Part shown: in pieces, positions 6,781-16,034 of the stretch
Numbering within the stretch: position 1 is the stretch's first letter
Layout: the number at the start of each line of letters is the position of its first letter
NCBI GenBank assembly: GCA_046329195.1
Contig: JAXLVB010000001.1
Coordinates: 1,674,001-1,738,000, forward strand
Origin: JAXLVB01 sp046329195
GTDB taxonomy: Bacteria > Bacteroidota > Bacteroidia > Cytophagales > Spirosomataceae
Direction of reading: 5' to 3'
DNA length: 64,000 bases
Notes under the pieces: generated by a model
What the model was told of the DNA's origin: nothing
The model's input: only the letters and a program-made list of their open reading frames with translations
Database searches by the model: none
Program-made: the position numbers and the translations under genes

Positions 6781-9225
6781 CTACCCCTCATCCCCCAACA
6801 AATTCTTTGGTTTTTTGGCGTTTTTCGATTGGTTGAGGCGGTAGCTGACGGTCAGGTTAATCTGGCGGGCTTTCATGCCAAAGGTGTCGTCGGAGTAGAA
6901 ATTGCTGCCCTCGGTGATGGTGCGGATGTAGCGGGTATTCAGCACGTCGGTGACGTTGAGCGTGAGTGTGCCCTTACCTTGCCAAATGTCTTTGCTACAC
7001 GATAAATCTATGTAAAAACGAGCCTTGCGGCTGCCTTGTGGGAGCTTTTGAGGGGCTTCGTAGTTGGCTCGTAGCTGCAAGTCAAGGGTGTTGCCGAGGT
7101 TGAAGCGAGAGGTTTGGCGAGCAAACCAACTGTAGGTGTCGCTGGCGTAGGTGACGTCGAGGTTGCTACCGTCGGTGATGGCTCTGAAAAAGTTGATGTT
7201 GAAGTCGAGTTTCCACCATTTTTTTACATTGTAGGTGCTGGTAAACTCGGCACCGTAGGAGTCTTCGGTGGCTAGGTTTTCGGGGCGAGTGTTCGAGAAA
7301 CCTTGGCTATCTACCCGTCTGATTCTGATTACTTTGCCGTTGGTGTGGCGGTAATACATTGACGACGAAATAGAGCCATTTTCGAAATACTTGATGTGCC
7401 CCAAGTCAAACGAGTTGGTGAACTCCGGGTTGAGGTCGGGGTTGCCACTAAAAAAGTTACGCTGGTCCGAAAACGTCACATAGGGGCTCAAGTCGTTGTA
7501 GGTGGGGCGGCGCACTCGGCGGCTGTAGCTGAGTTGGATGTCGTTTTCGTGGCCCAGCTTGTAAGTAAAGTGTGCACTCGGAAACAAGTTGGCGTACTGC
7601 CGAGGGTTGACTTGATTGGTTTCTTGGAGAATGGTTTTTACGTTGGTGGCTTCGGCTCGTAGGCCAAACTGGTAGGAGAATTTTTTCGTTTTGTTGCCAA
7701 TAATTCCGTAAGCGGCATTGATGTACTCCTTGTAAATGAAGTAGTTATCCAACCCGGGCAGCGTCACATACGTACCCGAAGGCGTGCGTTCGGTCACGAT
7801 GTAATCATTGACCATGTCACGAAAACTGCTTCTAACGCCCATCTCCAGTTTGCCCTCTTTGCCAATAGGATTCACAAAGTCAAGCTGACCTACGTATTGG
7901 TTTTCGTATTCGTCGTTGAGCGATTTTTGGAGCTTCGTATTGGCCGCATTGGGCGAACCATTGGGGAAGAAACTGTCTTGCGTATAGGTTTGGTCGGAGC
8001 GCTCCCAGTAGCTTAGGTAGCGTAAATCGGCAACGAGTTCCTTTCCTTTTTTGGCATAGGTGCGCTTGAACGTGAGGGCGTATTCGGAGTACGGCTCGGC
8101 CTCCAATTCGTCTTGCTCTCGATAGGTGATGGTTTGGGGATTACTGAGGGTATTAATGAAATCGTTGTAGGTGAAATCGGTGATACGCCTTACGTCTGTC
8201 CGCCGAAATTGGTACGAAGCGGTGAGGATATTTTGTTCGTTAAAAAAATAATCCAAGCCTCCTCTGATCGTGTTGGCTACGGTTTTCACTCTGCCACTTG
8301 AGGTCTGTTGGAGCAAGCGAGTAGTGTCTTTGCCATACACTTCTTGGTACAATTTTCCGGCGCTAATCGGGATACGGTAGGCGATGCCGTAGTTCAAAAA
8401 GAAGTTGATTTTGTTTTTCCGATAGTTGATGTTGGCTGCCACGCCAAAGTTGGGCTGATAGCCCGTAACCACTTCAAAAGAGCCATTAAAGCCCTGATTT
8501 TGCTCCTTTTTGAGCACAATGTTGATAATCCCAGCCATGCCCTCGGCCTCATAGCGGGCTGATGGATTGGTGATAATCTCTACTTTTTCAATCTGATTGC
8601 CCTGCAACTGTTGCAAGCCTGCGCCGCCCTTAAAACTCACAAGCCCCGAAGGTTTTCCATCAATCAAAATCCGCACGTTTTCGCTGCCTCTTAGCTTCAC
8701 ATTCCCCTCCGTATCTACCGAAACCGACGGAATATTACTCAAAATATCGGTGGCCGTGCCGCCTGCGTTGGCGAGGTCTTTGCCTACGTTGAATACCCGT
8801 TTGTCCAAGGTCAGCTCCATGCTGCTTTTTTCGGCTTGTACCACCACTTCGTCAAGCGTTTTGGAGGAGGCCGCTACTTTAATAATGCCCAAATCGTGCA
8901 CAGAATGGTCTTTGGAAAGAGCGAATCCAGTGGTTTTGAAAGGTTTATAGCCAATAAATTCGATGATGGCGTAGTAGCGTCCTTCGGAGGCTTCGATGTT
9001 GAAAAGCCCTTGGTCGTTAGAGATAGCACCTGTGGCTAAGGTGCTGTCAGCGCTTTTGAAAATACGCACCGTGGCGTAACTAAGCGCCGTGTTGGTTTGG
9101 GCATCGAGTACTTTGCCTTTAATCACAAACTTAGATTGGGCAAAGGCATGGCTGAGGGTCAGCAAACCAATCAGAAGCGTAAAATTGAGCGTTTTCAAGG
9201 TATTGTAGAAAATAGAAACATCCAT
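6781..9225 (-). CDS. TonB-dependent outer-membrane receptor (OMP_b-brl_3 type)
   Basis: This 814-residue protein has an N-terminal signal peptide ending HAFAQ (residue ~29), a CarboxypepD_reg-like domain (about 33-112, GKVLDAQTNTALSYATVRIF...GFKPF-type strands), a plug domain (about 130-225, with NIPSVSVDTEGNVKLRGSENVRILIDG) and a large 16/22-strand barrel ending in aromatic-rich strands (LTVSYRLN). This is the SusC-like relative usually annotated as outer membrane beta-barrel family protein. No SusD partner is adjacent, so it is not a canonical starch-utilisation pair; the ligand is unknown (peptide, siderophore or glycan). The gene stands alone with 590 nt of upstream non-coding DNA. Confidence 0.9.
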   Translation of the reverse strand: MDVSIFYNTLKTLNFTLLIGLLTLSHAFAQSKFVIKGKVLDAQTNTALSYATVRIFKSADSTLATGAISNDQGLFNIEASEGRYYAIIEFIGYKPFKTTGFALSKDHSVHDLGIIKVAASSKTLDEVVVQAEKSSMELTLDKRVFNVGKDLANAGGTATDILSNIPSVSVDTEGNVKLRGSENVRILIDGKPSGLVSFKGGAGLQQLQGNQIEKVEIITNPSARYEAEGMAGIINIVLKKEQNQGFNGSFEVVTGYQPNFGVAANINYRKNKINFFLNYGIAYRIPISAGKLYQEVYGKDTTRLLQQTSSGRVKTVANTIRGGLDYFFNEQNILTASYQFRRTDVRRITDFTYNDFINTLSNPQTITYREQDELEAEPYSEYALTFKRTYAKKGKELVADLRYLSYWERSDQTYTQDSFFPNGSPNAANTKLQKSLNDEYENQYVGQLDFVNPIGKEGKLEMGVRSSFRDMVNDYIVTERTPSGTYVTLPGLDNYFIYKEYINAAYGIIGNKTKKFSYQFGLRAEATNVKTILQETNQVNPRQYANLFPSAHFTYKLGHENDIQLSYSRRVRRPTYNDLSPYVTFSDQRNFFSGNPDLNPEFTNSFDLGHIKYFENGSISSSMYYRHTNGKVIRIRRVDSQGFSNTRPENLATEDSYGAEFTSTYNVKKWWKLDFNINFFRAITDGSNLDVTYASDTYSWFARQTSRFNLGNTLDLQLRANYEAPQKLPQGSRKARFYIDLSCSKDIWQGKGTLTLNVTDVLNTRYIRTITEGSNFYSDDTFGMKARQINLTVSYRLNQSKNAKKPKNLLGDEG

Positions 9226-9814
9226 TATAACGCACCAATAATATAGATTTTTCGGCGAAAAAGTGTCCGCTACAACCCTTAAACTACCTAATAAATAGAC
9301 TACTGCTTGTAATACATAGATGAAGATTGAGGAGCGCAGGCAAGAAGATGCTTTTGGTTACGGATTATCCCAAGAGCAAGGACAAAATGAGCCCTGATAC
9401 TTAATAGACTTGTACAAGTTTGGAAATCAGCTGGTTATAAAAAAGTGCGCTGGCTTGAAAATCCAGCGGGGAGTGCGCAGGTTTTGTGCAGGGAAGCATT
9501 GGATTTTCTTGACTTTTTTGGTACTTTTTGTGTCAAGACAAAAAGTACAAAGCATATGAGTAGAAAAAAAATGTCATAATGTGTTGATTTTTAATACTGT
9601 ACAGGTCTAATGAATGTAAGACACTGAAATAGGGCAGGTTTAGCGAAAAGGAGCTATGTTGGTCAGCGTCTTTTTAACAACCATCAAAACTTTGCTCTTT
9701 ATTTCGTAACATTGAGCAACATTTAATCTCAAACCAAGAAAATCCCCGTGAGGTGGTGTGACCCACCAACCGCAATAAACAAAGTTCCTCCTTCGGGATT
9801 AGGGGGTAAGACGT
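9226..9814. other. 589-nt intergenic region with a hairpin repeat
   Basis: Divergent intergenic region between the TonB receptor and the DUF3500 gene. I find no convincing coding frame. The only structured element is TACTTTTTGT (9522-9531), GTCAAG-type loop, ACAAAAAGTA (9538-9547), a perfect 10-bp inverted repeat preceded by TTGACTTTTTTGG. Hairpins of this appearance are common dispersed repeats in Bacteroidota (general knowledge, not checked). No clean TAnnTTTG promoter is seen close to either gene. Confidence 0.5.
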
Positions 9815-10852
9815 ATGAAAAAGCTTTTGTTTGGATGCCTGTGCTTGGGCGTAATGACTGCCTATGCACAAAAAAATACCAGTAAACCTACGCTGGTAGC
9901 TACGCAAGCCTTTTTGAAAACGCTCAGCCCTGAGCAAATGCAAAAAGCACTGTTTCCGTATGACACCAGTGAGCGACGTAAGTGGTTTTTTGTCCCGATA
10001 GAACGCAAAGGTTTACCTCTGCTGGAAATGACCGAAGCACAAAAAAATGCTGCCTTGAACTTGGTAAGGGCGTCGGTGAGTGAACACACAGGCGAAACAG
10101 CCATTGCCATCATGCAACTGGAAATCGTGCTAAAACAAATCGAAAAACTTCCGCCCGAAAACCATCGCCGCCACCCGGGTAAGTTTTACTTCTCTATTTT
10201 CGGAACTCCCGACGCTCAAAAACGCTGGGGCTGGCGCATAGAAGGGCACCATATTTCGTTGAATTTCTCTTCCGAATCAGGCAAAGTGATTTCGGGAAGC
10301 CCGCTGTTTTTGGGTAGTAACCCGGCCATTGTGCCAGAGGGCTACCCCGAGGCAGGCAAGCAGCTCATCAAGCAAGAAGAAGTGCTGGGTCTTGCGCTGT
10401 TGAATTCGCTGTCGGCGGAGCAGCGCAGCAAGGCGATTGTAGCCGAAAAGTCACCCTGGGAGATTTTTTCGACTAATTCGGAGCATTATATGGGGATAGA
10501 TACCCTCAAAAATGGGATTCGCTTTACAGAGCTGACCAAAGAGCAGCAGCAAAAACTCATGCAGTTGATTAGTTTGTACGTACAGCGTTATCCGTTCGGC
10601 TTTGCCGACGAATTCATGGCCAAAATCGAAAAGGCGGGGTTGGACAAATTGATCTTTACGTGGATGGGACCTGCCGAGGCCAAAATTGGTAACGGCGGCC
10701 ACTACTATCGGATTCAGAATCCTGTGCTGTTTGTGGAGTATGACAACACACAAAACAACGCCAACCACGTGCATACAGTCATCAGAGACCTTACCAACGA
10801 CTTCGGCGAAGATATGCTCCGCAAGCATTACGAGCAGGAACACAAGAAGTAG
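9815..10852 (+). CDS. DUF3500 domain-containing exported protein
   Basis: This 345-residue protein has a signal peptide (MKKLLFGCLCLGVMTAYAQ, cleavage after residue ~19) and a complete DUF3500 domain. Markers are ERRKWFFVPIERKGLPLLEM (about 53-72), RHPGKFYFSIFG (about 124-135), WGWRIEGHHISLNF (about 143-156) and, near the end, NHVHTVIRDLTNDFGEDMLRKHY. DUF3500 proteins are exported, with conserved W, H and N residues that suggest a ligand or metal site, but no activity is established. The gene is monocistronic and convergent with the haem-binding/GH3 pair. Confidence 0.85.
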   Translation: MKKLLFGCLCLGVMTAYAQKNTSKPTLVATQAFLKTLSPEQMQKALFPYDTSERRKWFFVPIERKGLPLLEMTEAQKNAALNLVRASVSEHTGETAIAIMQLEIVLKQIEKLPPENHRRHPGKFYFSIFGTPDAQKRWGWRIEGHHISLNFSSESGKVISGSPLFLGSNPAIVPEGYPEAGKQLIKQEEVLGLALLNSLSAEQRSKAIVAEKSPWEIFSTNSEHYMGIDTLKNGIRFTELTKEQQQKLMQLISLYVQRYPFGFADEFMAKIEKAGLDKLIFTWMGPAEAKIGNGGHYYRIQNPVLFVEYDNTQNNANHVHTVIRDLTNDFGEDMLRKHYEQEHKK

Positions 10853-10860
10853 GGGAGATT

Positions 10861-10910
10861 GGTAATTGGTCTATTGGTTACTGGTGGATTGGTAATGGGT
10901 GGACTGGTTA
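10861..10910. repeat. degenerate TTGGT tandem repeat
   Basis: Just after the DUF3500 stop the sequence is built of 9-11-nt units related to GGTAATTGG/TGGATTGG (at least six TTGGT or CTGGT cores). It is non-coding, low complexity and immediately precedes a terminator of the opposite strand. Confidence 0.5.
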
Positions 10911-10912
10911 GC

Positions 10913-10964
10913 AAAAAAAGACGTTCCACTTCTATACGCCGCAGCATGGTAGAAGTGGAACGTC
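10913..10964 (-). terminator. intrinsic terminator of the GH3/haem-binding pair
   Basis: A perfect 15-bp stem, GACGTTCCACTTCTA (10920-10934) with TAGAAGTGGAACGTC (10950-10964), is followed on the minus strand by seven T (10913-10919). It begins 14 nt after the stop of the haem-binding protein. The same stem sequence recurs in the terminator near 39.1 kb. Confidence 0.85.
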
Positions 10965-10977
10965 TAAACTACTGAGC

Positions 10978-11490
10978 CTACCGACCCGGCGGTGGCCCTG
11001 AGGGACGACGCATGATGAGGCTATCGGCGGGGTAATTAGCTTTGAGGGTGTCCATTTGCGCTTGTGCCCAAGCAACGAGGGTTTCTCGTTGCTGCTCGGT
11101 TAGTTTGGCTTCAGGGTGCAACCCCAACCATGTATAGGATTCGAGTGGCATTTCACCTTCTTTGACCATCTCGATGGTTTCTTCAAACTTATGGTTTTGC
11201 CAAGCAATTGGCCGTTTGGTATAAGTAGAGTAATTGAGATGACGCTTGCCGTCGGTTACGTGGTGATTGAGCCACCATGCTATGGGCTGAATGCTGGCAT
11301 ACCACGGATAATTGGTTTTGTTGCTGTGGCAGTCGTTACAGGCTCCATCCAGAATGGTTTTTACCTCTGTCGGCACGTTGTACTTGGTCGAGATGTCGTA
11401 CGTGCGGTCGTCTGACAGGTTTTGTTCGGGGTGGACAAACTGGATAACAACCAGCAATCCTACAAGCCCCCAAAGGATTTTCTTTTTCAT
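10978..11490 (-). CDS. Haem_bd domain cytochrome-like protein
   Basis: This 170-residue protein has an N-terminal membrane/signal helix (LWGLVGLLVVIQFV). The haem-binding motif CNDCHSNKTNYPWYASIQPI (about residues 50-69) contains CxxCH followed by the N-x-T-x-YPWY signature of PF14376 (Haem_bd), and further on come W..NHHV.DGKRHLN and the E.MPL..Y..LHPEA.L...Q segment. The family is periplasmic c-type haem proteins of unknown electron partner. It lies 9 nt downstream of the GH3 gene in the same orientation, so they are likely co-transcribed, which is a common association of unknown meaning. A strong terminator follows. Confidence 0.88.
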   Translation of the reverse strand: MKKKILWGLVGLLVVIQFVHPEQNLSDDRTYDISTKYNVPTEVKTILDGACNDCHSNKTNYPWYASIQPIAWWLNHHVTDGKRHLNYSTYTKRPIAWQNHKFEETIEMVKEGEMPLESYTWLGLHPEAKLTEQQRETLVAWAQAQMDTLKANYPADSLIMRRPSGPPPGR

Positions 11491-11499
11491 AGTAGCCCG

Positions 11500-13827
11500 T
11501 TATTTAATCACCCCTTTTTGCTTAAACTTAGCTGTACGAGCATCGTTGATAACGCCTTTCCAGTTCATGCCGAATCCAAAATCATAAGCATGACCTTCCG
11601 AATCCACGTGACACTTCATGTCTTGTGGTACGTCTTCGGCTTGTTTTTCGACCGTACTCATGTCGGCAGGCATTTGCAAAGGCAATAAAGCCGATGGCTC
11701 TGCCTTGCCCGAAATCAAGTCTAATAAGGCTTGGTCTTGCACTCTGAAATTCACTAAAATAGCATTGGACTTGCCTTCTAACTCGCTAAAAACCATTGGG
11801 TTGTCCATTGAGACTGACACAATTACTGGCTTGCCTTTCATTTTGGCGTAGGTTTCGTTGACCATGTTGAGGTCGTGGATGTTGCTGGCCGTAATGGTTT
11901 TGCCTTTGTAGGTTCGGTTATTCGACTTCTCTAAGGGGTCGCCGCCGGCAATGCTTGTGGCACGGGCTTCGTTAGCGGTATATTCGCCGTATTGCAAGCT
12001 GATAGGCAAATAACCATTGCCGCCTTTTTTGAGGTCTTCGGCGCTGTAGCCAATGCCCGCTTTAGGGCTTTCGATAAACACCAAGGCAAGGTCGGCTTCG
12101 TCAGGGTTGTCGGTTACGTTGAAATATTTTTTCACGATGTTGATACTTACCGGATAATCCAATTTTTCGGGTGTTTCAGCCCCCAAGAAGTTCCGGCTTT
12201 TCGGAGTGAATTTTTTAGGTACATACACCGTTTTACGAGACGTAATCGGCAAGACTTTACCTTTATTTTTGAGCATCACCACCGACTTGAGTTGGGCTTC
12301 GTAGCCTTCTTTCATGAAGGTAGGATTACCCACAATGGTTTTGGTTTCGGCAGGGTCGAGGTATGGGTTTTCAAATAACCCTACTCTGAAAATATTCTTC
12401 AGCAAACGTACTGCCGATACCTCCATCCGAGCACGCATCCACTTTTCGCCATGCTCTTTTACACCGATTGAATAGGCTTCAATGATAGGCTGGGCGTCGT
12501 TGTTGCCACCAAATTGGTCAACGCCAGCCATCAGCACTTTGTAGTGGCGCTCGGCAATGCTGAGGTTTTCGACACCCCAGGGTTTGCCATCTACAAAATT
12601 ATCCATCACCGTATGGTTGTGCGTAATACTCCAGTCGGTGCAGGCCACACCATCGTACTGATATTTGGTGCGCAACAAGTCGTTAATGATGTATTTGTTG
12701 TAACTATTGCCTACGTTTTCGTGGTTTTTGGTGTCTTGATTCCACGAAATCGTGTAGTAAGGCATTACTGCTGAGGCCATTTTGGTCTTGCCTTTGAGCT
12801 TAAAGGCTCCTTGGGTAAACGGGATAAAGTGCATCTGAAAATTATTGCCCGGATACACCGCAAACTTACCAATGCCGTAATGGGCGTCACGTCCGGCCTC
12901 GCCACTACCACCACCGGGCCAGTGCTTCACCATCGCATTGACGCTACCGTAACCCCATCCGTCCTTGATTTCTTTGGCTCCTGTCGAAGTCTGAAAGCCT
13001 TCGCAATACGCCTGAGCCATGGCGGCGGCCAAGGTGGGGTTTTCGCCAAACGTACCGCTTACACGGCTCCAGCGAGGGTCAGTAGCAATGTCCACCTGCG
13101 GCGAAAGCGCCGTGGCAATGCCCAACGCACGGTATTCTTGCGCCGCAATGCGTCCGAATTTTTCAACCAAAGCAGGGTCAAACGAAGCGGCCATGCCCAA
13201 CGAACCCGGCCACATCGAAATAGCTCCACCCGCAGCAGCATTGTATTCGGCATTGGCTACGGTGCCGTGCCGAGGGTCAGAGCTGTTGTTGGCCGGAATT
13301 CCCACGCCTACGCTCTCGCAAAAAGCCTGTACGTTATTGTTCCACTTGGCGGCGATTTCGGGGCTTTGTACCGTCGTAACCAATACGTGACGAAGGTTGT
13401 CTTTTTCCAAAAACTTCTTCTGTTGGTCGGTGAGGTCTTCGGGTTTGGCACCACTTTCGGCAAAGGGTTTACCATTGTACGTTCCAGCAAAATAGCCCCC
13501 CGAACGAGCTGGAATAGACTGGTGGGCACTGTACAGCATGAGCCCTGCGATTTGCTCAACCGACAGCTTAGTAGCCAAGTCTTTGGCTCGTACTTCAGCA
13601 GGTAGGCGCCAGTCTTCGTAAGGGTCTAACTTACCGTTACGGTTGAGGTCTTTGAAGGCTAATCCATTTACAGTCAGTAGTTTAGTACCGGCGTTTGGCG
13701 AGTAGCCTAAGGTTTGTCCAGCTGGGTTTTTAACTAATGAATACGTGTCTTTTTTTTCTTCGCTCCACTTCTGAGCTAAGGTAGTGGTTGATGCAAGCAA
13801 TACAACCCAAAGGGAATGTTTTGTCAT
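11500..13827 (-). CDS. glycoside hydrolase family 3 (beta-glucosidase-like)
   Basis: This 775-residue exported enzyme has a signal peptide (MTKHSLWVVLLASTTTLAQ), a short calcium/dockerin-like turn (DLNRNGKLDPYEDW, about residues 60-73), the GH3 N-terminal TIM barrel and a C-terminal alpha/beta domain. Barrel landmarks are ATDPRWSRVSGTFGENPTLA (substrate-binding R and active-site loop), VKHWPGGGSGEAGRD (KHxPG) and GVACTDWSITHN, where the Asp of TDW corresponds to the catalytic nucleophile of the SDW motif. The family hydrolyses beta-gluco- or beta-xylosides from the non-reducing end; substrate cannot be fixed. The terminal residues DFGFGMNWKGV match the usual GH3 end, indicating a full-length gene. 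Confidence 0.9.
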   Translation of the reverse strand: MTKHSLWVVLLASTTTLAQKWSEEKKDTYSLVKNPAGQTLGYSPNAGTKLLTVNGLAFKDLNRNGKLDPYEDWRLPAEVRAKDLATKLSVEQIAGLMLYSAHQSIPARSGGYFAGTYNGKPFAESGAKPEDLTDQQKKFLEKDNLRHVLVTTVQSPEIAAKWNNNVQAFCESVGVGIPANNSSDPRHGTVANAEYNAAAGGAISMWPGSLGMAASFDPALVEKFGRIAAQEYRALGIATALSPQVDIATDPRWSRVSGTFGENPTLAAAMAQAYCEGFQTSTGAKEIKDGWGYGSVNAMVKHWPGGGSGEAGRDAHYGIGKFAVYPGNNFQMHFIPFTQGAFKLKGKTKMASAVMPYYTISWNQDTKNHENVGNSYNKYIINDLLRTKYQYDGVACTDWSITHNHTVMDNFVDGKPWGVENLSIAERHYKVLMAGVDQFGGNNDAQPIIEAYSIGVKEHGEKWMRARMEVSAVRLLKNIFRVGLFENPYLDPAETKTIVGNPTFMKEGYEAQLKSVVMLKNKGKVLPITSRKTVYVPKKFTPKSRNFLGAETPEKLDYPVSINIVKKYFNVTDNPDEADLALVFIESPKAGIGYSAEDLKKGGNGYLPISLQYGEYTANEARATSIAGGDPLEKSNNRTYKGKTITASNIHDLNMVNETYAKMKGKPVIVSVSMDNPMVFSELEGKSNAILVNFRVQDQALLDLISGKAEPSALLPLQMPADMSTVEKQAEDVPQDMKCHVDSEGHAYDFGFGMNWKGVINDARTAKFKQKGVIK

Positions 13828-13959
13828 GGTGTTGAGGGTTACCGAATTGAGGATTGAAATTCAGTGACGAAATTAAGTTGTATTTTATCCTAAAAAAATG
13901 ATAATCTACCAGTTGCCTGTGAGAACAGATGAGTTGCAAATTCTGATAGATAATCTGAA

Positions 13960-13991
13960 TTTGGGTACTTGAAACGAACTACTTATCTTTA
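13960..13991 (+). promoter_or_regulatory. possible promoter of the sialidase-fold gene
   Basis: TTTG at 13960-13963, a 20-nt spacer and TATCTTTA at 13984-13991 (one mismatch to TAnnTTTG), 32 nt before the ATG. Confidence 0.35.
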
Positions 13992-14023
13992 AGCCCTATT
14001 GATAAGCGATTTGCTCGAAAAAA

Positions 14024-15055
14024 ATGCACAAACTACTCGGAATAGCCCTACTTGGGCTGAGCACTTGCCAAGCCCTAGCACAAGTGAAATTGCTAACCAC
14101 GGGATGGGTTAATAACCCACCGAATAAGAAAGAATGTCATGCTTCGACGATTGTGGAATTGGGGAAAGATTCTTTTTTAACGGCCTGGTTTGCAGGGAGT
14201 CATGAAAAAAATCCAGATGTATGTATCTGGACGTCACGCTCTAAAAATGGTCAATGGGAAGCACCCGTTCAGGTCGCCGACGGGGTAGTTAGTGCTTCGC
14301 TGAGGTATCCTTGTTGGAATCCAGTTTTGTTCAAGAATAAGGCAGGAAAGCTATTTTTGTTTTACAAAGTGGGCAAAAATCCACGAGAATGGTGGGGCAT
14401 GATGAAAACCTCTGACGATGACGGTGAGCATTGGTCGGCGGCGGTACGACTTCCTGACGGTATCTTAGGACCGATCAAAAATAAGCCGATTCAGTTAGAC
14501 TCAGGAGAACTGCTGTGCCCGTCGAGTACCGAGAGTGTGCAGGGAAACCGCTGGAACATTCATATCGAAAAAGCCGATGCTTCGGGTAGCCATTGGAAGA
14601 AAATCACCATCGAATGCGATTCGTTTGGGGTAATCCAACCCACGGTGCTAGTGCATCCGTCGGGGCGATTGCAGTTGCTATGCCGGAGCCGTCAGAACCA
14701 CGTGATAGAAACTTGGTCGTCGAACAAAGGCGAAACATGGACTAAACTCAGTATGATTAGCTTACAGAATCCCAACTCAGGGATTGACGGAGTTACGCTC
14801 CACAACGGCCAACATCTGCTGGTGTATAATCCTACTCAGTCGGGCGGCAATCATTGGTCAAATGGCCGCAACAAGCTGGCCGTAGCGCTTTCGAGCGATG
14901 GCCAACATTGGAACGAATCGCCGCTGCTGCTGGAGGACGAAGCCCAAGGAGAATTTAGTTACCCAGCGGTGATTCAGGATGAGCAAGGACGAGTACACGT
15001 TACATACACCTACAACCGCAAGATGATTAAGCACGTGGTGTTGCAGGTGGAGTAA
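14024..15055 (+). CDS. sialidase-fold (BNR repeat) exported glycosidase-like protein
   Basis: This 343-residue protein has a signal peptide (GIALLGLSTCQALAQ) and a six-bladed sialidase-type propeller. Asp-box motifs are visible as TSDDDGEHWSA, SSNKGETWTK and SSDGQHWNE. The opening ECHASTIVEL..DSFLTAWFAGSHEKNPDVCIW and the closing EFSYPAVIQDEQGRVHVTYTYNRKMI are typical of the BNR_2/GH33-like group. The group includes true sialidases but also enzymes acting on rhamnose- or glucuronate-containing glycans, so sialic acid is not a safe substrate assignment. The gene stands alone between the GH3 pair and the dehydrogenase operon. Confidence 0.8.
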   Translation: MHKLLGIALLGLSTCQALAQVKLLTTGWVNNPPNKKECHASTIVELGKDSFLTAWFAGSHEKNPDVCIWTSRSKNGQWEAPVQVADGVVSASLRYPCWNPVLFKNKAGKLFLFYKVGKNPREWWGMMKTSDDDGEHWSAAVRLPDGILGPIKNKPIQLDSGELLCPSSTESVQGNRWNIHIEKADASGSHWKKITIECDSFGVIQPTVLVHPSGRLQLLCRSRQNHVIETWSSNKGETWTKLSMISLQNPNSGIDGVTLHNGQHLLVYNPTQSGGNHWSNGRNKLAVALSSDGQHWNESPLLLEDEAQGEFSYPAVIQDEQGRVHVTYTYNRKMIKHVVLQVE

Positions 15056-15074
15056 GTGTTGCCAGTCTGAATAT

Positions 15075-15102
15075 GAAAAAAGGCTGCCTCCCGACAGCCC
15101 TT
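15075..15102 (-). terminator. intrinsic terminator of the GMC dehydrogenase operon
   Basis: On the minus strand GGGCTG, an 8-nt loop and CAGCC (plus-strand arms 15082-15086 and 15095-15099) are followed by six T. It begins 13 nt after the stop of the small subunit gene. It may also serve the convergent plus-strand gene. Confidence 0.7.
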
Positions 15103-15114
15103 GGTAGAAATAGA

Positions 15115-15711
15115 TTAATCTCCACTCCAAATTTTTTGGTTTTCTAATGGCATACAGCCTACAAATGGCCCAGGCACGGGGTTGTAGGCCAAGACTTCTT
15201 TTCCGATTTTTTCGGAGGTAAAATACCCCATCAATGTTAAGCTTTTCATCCTGCGAAAGAAGGTGATAGGGGCTGATTTTTCGACGAGTACAATCCCCCA
15301 AAGCGAAGGTGGAAAGGGCGCTGCTTCTTGGTCAAGCTTGGTGAGGAGTTCTTCTCGTTGGGCTTGTGTACACTCAATAAACGGTTTACCGAAGGCACTT
15401 TCACTACGTTCGTCCACTTGTTCGAGGCCATTTACAAACTCTTTTTGGTCGGCCTCGCTGAGGAGTTCTTGGAGCATTCGGTCAATAAACTGCGGTACAC
15501 CCAGTTCTTTGGCACCAGGAGTAGCTGTTTTGGGGCAGATGGTTTCGGCGATTTCTGCCATCAGATTAGCCTGATTGTTGGTCAAAAAAACAGGCTTCCA
15601 AGTTAGTTGCGCCTCTTTCTGACACGAAGCCAATAATTCTGACACCGCCCCCGCCGACACGGCATAGCCCAGCAAGAGGGTGGTTTGTTTGATATATTCT
15701 CTGCGGTTCAT
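15115..15711 (-). CDS. gluconate 2-dehydrogenase subunit 3 family protein
   Basis: This protein has 198 residues from MNRREYIKQTTLLLGYAVSA; the ATG seven codons further upstream is less likely because the twin-arginine leader (NRREYIKQT) should be N-terminal. After the leader comes LLASCQK and then the family core, MAEIAETICPKTATPGAKELGVPQFIDRML (about residues 49-78), the E..I.P.T.TPGA...V..FID signature of PF13618. This small subunit accompanies a flavin GMC dehydrogenase and is needed for its export or maturation. The partner GMC gene lies upstream on the same strand, separated by ~320 nt. Confidence 0.9.
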   Translation of the reverse strand: MNRREYIKQTTLLLGYAVSAGAVSELLASCQKEAQLTWKPVFLTNNQANLMAEIAETICPKTATPGAKELGVPQFIDRMLQELLSEADQKEFVNGLEQVDERSESAFGKPFIECTQAQREELLTKLDQEAAPFPPSLWGIVLVEKSAPITFFRRMKSLTLMGYFTSEKIGKEVLAYNPVPGPFVGCMPLENQKIWSGD

Positions 15712-15784
15712 GGTTCGATTTTCGATTGACAATTTTCGATTAACGATTTTTGATTTTCGATTAGCAATTTACGATTTATTGAGC

Positions 15785-15947
15785 CTGTTTAAACTTTTCA
15801 AATTAAACACAAAGCACCCCAAGATTAGGCACAACATACACAAAACGCAAACTAGCTCTCTCTCTTTGTGGCCTTCGTGTAAACTTCTTTGTGTACTTTG
15901 TGTTAAAAAATGACTCGTCTTACACAAAAAATAAAAAGTTTAAACAG
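15785..15947. repeat. MITE-like inverted-repeat element between the dehydrogenase subunits
   Basis: Perfect 14-bp ends, CTGTTTAAACTTTT (15785-15798) and AAAAGTTTAAACAG (15934-15947), enclose ~135 nt containing repeated CACAAAG/CTTTGTG words (for example 15857-15906). The flanks (15715-15780 and 15960-16034) consist of degenerate TTTTCGATT/CAATCG words. It carries no coding frame and separates two genes expected to be co-transcribed. Confidence 0.5.
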
Positions 15948-16034
15948 CTTCATTTTGAATTAGTAATTGACGTTCCCAGCCTTAATTAAAAAACAATTAT
16001 CAATCTGAAATCAACAATCGCCAATCGTCAATCC

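Noticed and set aside
12811..13605. 264-codon plus-strand frame opposite the GH3 gene
   Set aside because: Arg/Val/His-rich antisense shadow of a well-conserved GH3 coding region.
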